This document shows positions 4,677-9,316 of a DNA stretch of 9,316 nucleotides, piece after piece. Numbering within the stretch: the first letter of the stretch is position 1; every line of letters begins with the position of its first letter. The DNA comes from Caryophanales bacterium UBA3835. Lineage in GTDB: Bacteria > Bacillota_I > Bacilli_A > RFN20 > CAG-826. The translations under genes and the position numbers were made by a program. The stretch spans positions 1 to 9,316 of the forward strand of contig DGHZ01000039.1 in NCBI GenBank assembly GCA_002392945.1, read 5' to 3'. The notes beneath the pieces are model-generated. The model did no database searches. It worked only from the letters and a program-made list of their open reading frames with translations, and was not told where the DNA came from.

Positions 4677-5147
4677 ATGAAAAATTTAAAAGAAAAATAT
4701 ATGTCATTGGCGTTACAAGAAGCCAAAAAAGCTGCCCTCATTGATGAGGTTCCGATTGGCTGCGTGATTGTTAAAGATAACAAAGTTATTTCTCGTGGAT
4801 TTAATAAAAGAGAAGTTAAAAATGATGTTACTAGTCACGCAGAAATTGAGGCTATTAGAAAAGCTAGTAAAAAGCTTAATGATTGGCAGCTAGTTGACTG
4901 CGATTTATATGTGACAATTGAACCTTGTATTATGTGTACTGGGGCCATCATTCAATCTCGAATTAGAAATGTTTATTATGGAAGCGAAGATCCTAAAGGT
5001 GGGGGATTAGTCAGTTCACTAAACCTTAGTGAAATAAAAAATCTAAACCACTACCCTAATATTGAAGGAGGCATCCTTAAGGATGAATGCTCAAATATTG
5101 TTAAACAATACTTCGCAAATAAGAGAAAAAATAAAACACTTGGTTAA
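4677..5147 (+). CDS. tadA: tRNA-specific adenosine deaminase TadA
   Basis: TadA deaminates adenosine 34 to inosine in the anticodon of tRNA-Arg(ACG). It is an essential, dimeric, zinc-dependent cytidine-deaminase-fold enzyme. From the ATG at 4677 it is 156 residues, the normal size: zinc and proton-transfer residues are H54 and E56 (SHAEIEAI) and C84 and C87 (EPCIMC), and the motif EDPKGGG follows. In-frame ATGs upstream (4599, 4656) lie inside the SRP RNA and cannot be real starts; 4701 would cut the first helix and is a second choice. No clear ribosome binding site precedes 4677, and the SRP T-run ends 5 nt before it, so translation probably depends on read-through transcript. The stop codon lies in the loop of the downstream terminator. 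Confidence 0.94.
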   Translation: MKNLKEKYMSLALQEAKKAALIDEVPIGCVIVKDNKVISRGFNKREVKNDVTSHAEIEAIRKASKKLNDWQLVDCDLYVTIEPCIMCTGAIIQSRIRNVYYGSEDPKGGGLVSSLNLSEIKNLNHYPNIEGGILKDECSNIVKQYFANKRKNKTLG

Positions 5148-5161
5148 TTCCAAGTTTTTTA
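5138..5161 (+). terminator. Terminator of tadA, overlapping its stop codon
   Basis: A 6-bp stem ACTTGG/CCAAGT (5138-5143 and 5150-5155) with loop TTAATT is followed by TTTTT to 5160. The loop holds the tadA stop codon. The next promoter begins right after. Confidence 0.75.
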
Positions 5162-5164
5162 TTG

Positions 5165-5170
5165 TATAAT
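5165..5170 (+). promoter_or_regulatory. -10 box of the ATPase-psuG-tetR-adh operon
   Basis: A perfect TATAAT ends 7 nt before the ATG at 5178, so the predicted transcription start falls at or next to the start codon. The -35 is weak: TTGGTT at 5140-5145 with a long 19-nt spacer, inside the tadA terminator. Confidence 0.6.
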
Positions 5171-5177
5171 GTATGCT

Positions 5178-7694
5178 ATGTTTTCAAAGAAAAAAGTAAA
5201 TGTTGAAGTAGAAAGAGTATCTACGGATGTATCAGTTGGTTTAAACGAAGAACAAGTCGAAGCTAGAAAATTAGCAGGCTTGGTAAATAAAACCAAAATG
5301 ATTGCGGGTAAAACATATTGGGAAATTATTCGCACTGATGTTTTATCATTCTTTAACATCATGCTTTTTGTAATTGCAGGATTTATTATCTTTGCTAACG
5401 CTATGGATCCATCTGGAAAAACCCATTGGTATTCAGGTTTATTCTTTGTATTAGTTTTATTAACTAATATCGTTATTGGCTTATATCAAGATTTAAAAGC
5501 TAAACACTTGATGAGCAAACTTAAAGTTATTACCACCAGTAGTTGTAAAGTGGTGAGAAACGGTGAGACTATTGAGATTCAACCAAGTGAGATTGTTATT
5601 GATGATATCTTACTGATTTCTGCTGGAGAACAAATTCCATCCGATTGTGTTTTATTAGAAGGTAACGTCTTTGTTAACGAATCAATGTTAACCGGAGAAA
5701 GTCTTAATGTTGGTAAGTCAGTTGGCGACACTTTATATAGCGGTAGCTATTTAACTAGTGGTAGTTGTTACGCTAGAGTAGTAAAAGTTGGTAAAGAAAA
5801 CTATATTGAATCTTTAACTGAAAAGGCTAAGGCCTTTAAAAGAAATCCATCACAAATTTTAAGATCTTTAAAAATCTTATTTAGATATCTTGGTATCATC
5901 ATTATCATTTTTGCAGTTATTATCTTTGCAACTTACGGTGCGTTAGGTTTATTTAATTCTGTTGAAAGTTTCGCAGGAATGATTAGACCAATCGCTGGTC
6001 AATTCGTTGGCATGATTCCAGCTGGATTATTTTTATTAACATCTTTAGCTCTAGCTAGCGGTGTTCTTTCTTTGTTTAGAAAGCGAGCGAATGTTCAAGA
6101 TTTCTATTCAATTGAAATGCTTGCTAGAAGTGATGTCATATGTGTGGATAAAACCGGCACTATTACTGATGGGAATTTAAATGTTTCTAAAGTTGTTAAT
6201 TTATCAGTGTTGAGTGATGAAGAAATCGCCCAAATTATTAACTCTATTGAAGTCGCTACTGGAGATACTAACGCTACCGCTAAAGCCTTATTACAACGCT
6301 TTGGAAAAGCAAAACATTTTGAATGTGATAAGGTATTGCCTTTTATGAGTGATAATAAATATTCTGGTGTATCCACAAAATTAGGTACCACCTATTTATT
6401 AGGTGCTATTGAATTTTTAAATGTTAAAAATAAAGAAGCTTTAATTAAACAAAGTGAAGAATATACCTCTAAAGGCTTCCGTTTATTAATTCTTTCAAAA
6501 GGAAGATCTCCAATCGATGGAGATAAATATACCGATGAAGTAGAAGCCTTAGCCTTTATTGTGCTACAGGACCATGTTAAAGAAGATGCTTTAGCAACAT
6601 TTAAATGGTTCCAAGATAATAATGTCCAAGTTAAGGTTATCTCTGGGGATAATGCTTTAACTGTTAGTGAAATCGCTAGAGTGGCTGGCATTAATGGAGC
6701 GGAGAAATATGTTTCTTTAGAAGGCATGCCTATTGAAGAAGTGAAGATGATCGCTAACGACTATGTCGTTTTTGGTAGAGTTACTCCAGAACAAAAAGAA
6801 GCTTTAGTTGTTGCTTTAAGAGAAGCTAAACATACTGTAGCGATGGTAGGAGATGGCGTTAATGATATGCTCGCTCTTAAAAGAGCGGATTGCTCTATCG
6901 CAATGAATTCTGGTTCTTTAGGAGCAAGAAACGTCTCTCACGTTGTTTTATTAGATGATAATTTCTCTACTATGCCATCTGTTGTTGGAGAGGGAAGAAG
7001 AGTCATTAATAACTTACAAAGAACTGGTTCTTTATTCGTTACTAAGACTTTGTTTGTAGGCGCTCTTAGTATTTTCTTCTTAATTGCTTCTTTAATTAAT
7101 AAAGAAATCATTTATCCATTCTCCACAAGCAATATGATTCTTTGGGAAGTCTTTGGTATTGGATTAGTTTCCTTCTTTATTGCTTTAGAACCAGATAGTA
7201 AACCAATTAGACCTGGTTTCTTAAGAAACATCATGAGAAATGCAATACCTTATGCTGCTCTACTTTTAGTAGCGGTATTAGCAAGCTATATGCTTTTAGT
7301 GTTAAATGAACATGGGGTATATACTGGAGTTAGAGAATATGGTGTATCTATATTAGATACTGCAGCAGGAAGATATGGAGCTACGACAATCGCCATACTT
7401 TCCGTATCTATCTTATCAATGTTTGTTTTATATCTTACTTGTCAGCCATTAAACCTTTATAGAGGGATTGTTGTTGGTAGCTTTGCCGCTGTACAAATTG
7501 GTATTATCCTTGCCTTTAATTTTGCAGGTGGAGAAACCAATGTTTTAAATATTAATTTTGCTCGTTTGACCGGAGAGAACTGGGCTGCAATTATTGTGAT
7601 AGTTGCAGTACTAGGTTTACTAGGGGTTACTATAAATAGTATTCATACATCATTACAGGCTATTAAAAAGAAGGAAAATAAAAATGAAAATTAA
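5178..7694 (+). CDS. P-type cation-transporting ATPase, CtpE-like
   Basis: An 838-residue P-type ATPase that pumps cations across the cytoplasmic membrane by a phospho-aspartate cycle. Landmarks: actuator loop LTGES at 171-175, phosphorylation site DKTGT at 324-328 (D324), SGDN at 489-492, hinge GDGVND at 558-563. About ten membrane segments: 56-74, 86-104, 232-256, 272-299, 617-641, 650-670, 688-709, 737-756, 763-783 and 801-824. Overall it resembles mycobacterial CtpE, which is linked to calcium uptake; the ion here is unproven. Residues 281-284 read PAGL where many relatives have PEGL, so the usual acidic residue in helix 4 is missing. Start 5178 is preferred because the in-frame ATG at 5169 lies inside the -10 box; there is no ribosome binding site. 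The 3' end overlaps psuG by 11 nt. Confidence 0.92.
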   Translation: MFSKKKVNVEVERVSTDVSVGLNEEQVEARKLAGLVNKTKMIAGKTYWEIIRTDVLSFFNIMLFVIAGFIIFANAMDPSGKTHWYSGLFFVLVLLTNIVIGLYQDLKAKHLMSKLKVITTSSCKVVRNGETIEIQPSEIVIDDILLISAGEQIPSDCVLLEGNVFVNESMLTGESLNVGKSVGDTLYSGSYLTSGSCYARVVKVGKENYIESLTEKAKAFKRNPSQILRSLKILFRYLGIIIIIFAVIIFATYGALGLFNSVESFAGMIRPIAGQFVGMIPAGLFLLTSLALASGVLSLFRKRANVQDFYSIEMLARSDVICVDKTGTITDGNLNVSKVVNLSVLSDEEIAQIINSIEVATGDTNATAKALLQRFGKAKHFECDKVLPFMSDNKYSGVSTKLGTTYLLGAIEFLNVKNKEALIKQSEEYTSKGFRLLILSKGRSPIDGDKYTDEVEALAFIVLQDHVKEDALATFKWFQDNNVQVKVISGDNALTVSEIARVAGINGAEKYVSLEGMPIEEVKMIANDYVVFGRVTPEQKEALVVALREAKHTVAMVGDGVNDMLALKRADCSIAMNSGSLGARNVSHVVLLDDNFSTMPSVVGEGRRVINNLQRTGSLFVTKTLFVGALSIFFLIASLINKEIIYPFSTSNMILWEVFGIGLVSFFIALEPDSKPIRPGFLRNIMRNAIPYAALLLVAVLASYMLLVLNEHGVYTGVREYGVSILDTAAGRYGATTIAILSVSILSMFVLYLTCQPLNLYRGIVVGSFAAVQIGIILAFNFAGGETNVLNINFARLTGENWAAIIVIVAVLGLLGVTINSIHTSLQAIKKKENKNEN

Positions 7695-8586
7695 TCCAGA
7701 AGTATTAAGGGCTTTAAAAGAAAATAGGCCAGTAGTTGCTCTTGAGAGCACTATTATTTCCCACGGCATGCCTTATCCTAAAAATGTTGAAACAGCTTTA
7801 AAAGTTGAAGAGACTATTAGAAGTCATGGAGCGGTACCTGCCACTATTGGAATTATCGATGGAGAACCAATTGTTGGCATGACTCCAGAAGAAATTGAAC
7901 AATTTGGTAAAAGAAAAGGTGTATTAAAAGTTTCTAGAAGAGACTTACCTGTTGTATACGCTAAAAAGTTATGGGGTGCTACTACAGTAGCAACCACCAT
8001 GATTATTGCTGCTCAAGCAGGTATTGAAGTATTTGTCACTGGCGGTATTGGTGGTGTCCATAGAGGGGCTACAGAAACCATGGATATTTCTGCTGATTTA
8101 CAAGAGCTTGCTAAGACTAATGTCACTGTCGTTTGTGCAGGTGCAAAAGCTATCTTAAATCTCCCACTTACACTTGAATATTTAGAAACCATGGGTGTTC
8201 CGGTTTTAGGATATAAAACCGAGGAACTTCCTGCTTTTTATAATTCCCATTCAGGATTAAAGGTTGATTATAAAGTAGAATCGGCTTATGAGATGGCCAA
8301 AATTATTAAATCAAAACGTGAAAATGGTTTAGTAGGTGGTATTTTACTTACCAACCCTATTCCAGAACAATATGAAATGCCTAAAGAAGTTATAGATAAG
8401 GCTATTGATACAGCTTTAAAAGAAATGAATAAACAAGGTATTAAGGGAAAAGAGTGTACCCCATTCCTACTTAAGACTATTACCGACTTAACTGGTGGAG
8501 ACTCTTTAGAGAGCAACATAAAATTAGTGTTAAATAATGCGGCGGTTGGTAGTGAAGTCGCAAAAGAATACTGTAAGATTAAATAG
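7684..8586 (+). CDS. psuG: Pseudouridine-5'-phosphate glycosidase
   Basis: PsuG cleaves the C-C glycosidic bond of pseudouridine 5'-phosphate to uracil and ribose 5-phosphate, in RNA nucleoside salvage; it is cytoplasmic and usually homotrimeric. The 300-residue length is normal. The catalytic set aligns with the Escherichia coli enzyme at a constant offset of 11: K82, H126 and D138 (manganese site; VHRGATETMDISADL), K155 (Schiff-base lysine, CAGAKAILNLP) and N278, with E21 in ALESTIISHG. AAGGA at 7671-7675 lies 8 nt before the ATG, within the end of the ATPase gene, so the two are probably coupled. No psuK (pseudouridine kinase) is visible next to it; the downstream neighbours are a regulator and a dehydrogenase. 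Confidence 0.96.
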   Translation: MKINPEVLRALKENRPVVALESTIISHGMPYPKNVETALKVEETIRSHGAVPATIGIIDGEPIVGMTPEEIEQFGKRKGVLKVSRRDLPVVYAKKLWGATTVATTMIIAAQAGIEVFVTGGIGGVHRGATETMDISADLQELAKTNVTVVCAGAKAILNLPLTLEYLETMGVPVLGYKTEELPAFYNSHSGLKVDYKVESAYEMAKIIKSKRENGLVGGILLTNPIPEQYEMPKEVIDKAIDTALKEMNKQGIKGKECTPFLLKTITDLTGGDSLESNIKLVLNNAAVGSEVAKEYCKIK

Positions 8587-8589
8587 AAT

Positions 8590-9141
8590 ATGAAAACTGG
8601 ACATGCTTTAGCAATTACTCTAAAAGACATGATGGCTCATCAACCTCTTGAAACCATCTCCGTTTTAGAATTGTCTAGAAAGTGTGGCATCAGTAGAAAA
8701 ACATTTTATTATCACTATCACGATACTTATGATTTACTTACCCAGGTATTTTTAGAAGAAAGAATTCCGGGAGTGAATAATGCGACCACTTTCCAAGAAC
8801 TGATTGTCTTTGTTTTTGAATACTATAAAGATAACCAAGCTTTTGTTGATGCAACTCTTCAAAGTGCAGGCAGTGATTTATTCTCAGAGTTTGTTTATAA
8901 CGTGTTTTATACATCTGCTTTAAAATTCATCAAAAAGATCGATGAAGAGAATATCCTCCATCCTAATACTAAAAAATCAATTGCGAGATTTTATGCTTAT
9001 GGATATGGTAATTCCACAGTCTATTATTTGACTAACTATAAGAACAAAACACTCATTGGTTTGATGAACTCTTTTAACTTCATTGATAAGGAAAATTTCA
9101 AGAAAAATGTGCAAAAAGCCATTAATTTGGAGAAAAAATAA
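8590..9141 (+). CDS. TetR/AcrR-family transcriptional regulator
   Basis: A 183-residue TetR-type repressor. The N-terminal DNA-binding domain has a helix-turn-helix at about 24-43 (SVLELSRKCGISRKTFYYHY) followed by the usual HDTYDLL; the rest is an all-helical ligand domain with many aromatic residues. The short form and the start resemble DhaS-like regulators. It begins 3 nt after the psuG stop with no strong ribosome binding site, and its stop overlaps the next ATG (TAATG), so it is translated as part of the operon. As an operon member it may regulate itself and the dehydrogenase, but no operator repeat is visible nearby. The ligand is unknown. Confidence 0.88.
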   Translation: MKTGHALAITLKDMMAHQPLETISVLELSRKCGISRKTFYYHYHDTYDLLTQVFLEERIPGVNNATTFQELIVFVFEYYKDNQAFVDATLQSAGSDLFSEFVYNVFYTSALKFIKKIDEENILHPNTKKSIARFYAYGYGNSTVYYLTNYKNKTLIGLMNSFNFIDKENFKKNVQKAINLEKK

Positions 9142-9316
9142 TGAAAAACTTTGATTTTGTATCTCCAACTAAAATATATTTTGGACCAGGTAAAGAGAAT
9201 GATGTTGGCGCGATTTTAAAAGAACATGGGGCTAACAAAGTTTTAATTGTGATTGGTAAAAATTCAGTCATTAGAAGCGGCCTATTAGAAAGAGTGGTTG
9301 TCTCTTTAAGTAAGGC
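9141..9316 (+). CDS. Iron-containing alcohol dehydrogenase, 3'-truncated by window edge
   Basis: The first 58 residues are visible; the family is about 380-400 long. The start MKNFDFVSPTKIYFGPG, then a beta-alpha unit with KVLIVIGKNSVIRSGL, fits the N-terminal NAD(P)-binding region of iron-containing (type III) alcohol dehydrogenases of the BdhA/YqhD kind. These reduce aldehydes to alcohols in fermenting bacteria; the metal-binding histidines lie beyond the window. GGAG at 9129-9132 lies 8 nt before the ATG, and the ATG overlaps the regulator's stop by one base, which suggests coupled translation. The substrate cannot be inferred. Confidence 0.9.
   Translation, partial: MKNFDFVSPTKIYFGPGKENDVGAILKEHGANKVLIVIGKNSVIRSGLLERVVVSLSK

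Noticed and set aside
5169..5177. ATPase start at 5169
   Set aside because: That ATG overlaps the TATAAT box and would not be in the transcript from this promoter.
6104..6727. Minus-strand open frames inside the ATPase gene
   Set aside because: They are antisense to conserved P-type ATPase motifs, have no ribosome sites, and look like composition shadows.
8286..8630. Minus-strand frame across the psuG/tetR junction
   Set aside because: No promoter or ribosome site and no recognisable protein; both plus-strand genes are well supported.

Overview
The window is low-GC bacterial DNA in a compact layout and reads with the standard code (no in-frame TGA as Trp). A very short SRP RNA (about 76 nt, no Alu domain), AT-rich promoters with near-consensus TATAAT boxes, and AGAGG/AAGGAG ribosome sites suggest a Firmicutes-related lineage of the Erysipelotrichia/Mollicutes kind. 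A desulfoferrodoxin points to an anaerobe. The lineage is an inference; no 16S or other phylogenetic marker was analysed.

Left part (1-2285): the 3' two thirds of a non-hydrolysing UDP-GlcNAc 2-epimerase-type gene of the WbjD/FnlC/Cap5G subgroup (surface sugar synthesis) converges stop-to-stop, through a perfect 20-bp palindrome, with a gene for an unrecognised four-helix membrane protein. Divergent from the latter, across 89 bp holding two promoters, is a class I desulfoferrodoxin (superoxide reductase) with its own terminator.

Middle part (2260-4590): two minus-strand tRNA genes, tRNA-Ala(UGC) then elongator tRNA-Met(CAU), with a clear promoter and terminator. Next comes an IS200/IS605-family element of about 2 kb, also on the minus strand, with tnpA (HUH Y1 transposase) and tnpB (RuvC RNA-guided nuclease family). 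Its ends carry matching 21-nt hairpins with an identical TTCAA loop. The tnpB reading frame runs through the whole predicted omega RNA region to the right-end hairpin. TnpB has glycine where the RuvC-II glutamate is expected. The element lies between the tRNA promoter and the SRP RNA promoter and seems to leave both intact.

Right part (4578-9316): SRP RNA, then tadA (tRNA adenosine deaminase), then a tightly packed run of four plus-strand genes with overlaps or a 3-nt gap: a CtpE-like P-type ATPase, psuG (pseudouridine-5'-phosphate glycosidase), a TetR-family regulator, and the start of an iron-containing alcohol dehydrogenase. The ATPase start codon lies 8 nt after a consensus -10 box, so its mRNA is probably leaderless.

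The most interesting point is the TnpB/omega RNA unit: a compact, apparently intact element with a rearranged RuvC site, an RNA scaffold buried in coding sequence, and a predicted guide that reads into a tRNA promoter.
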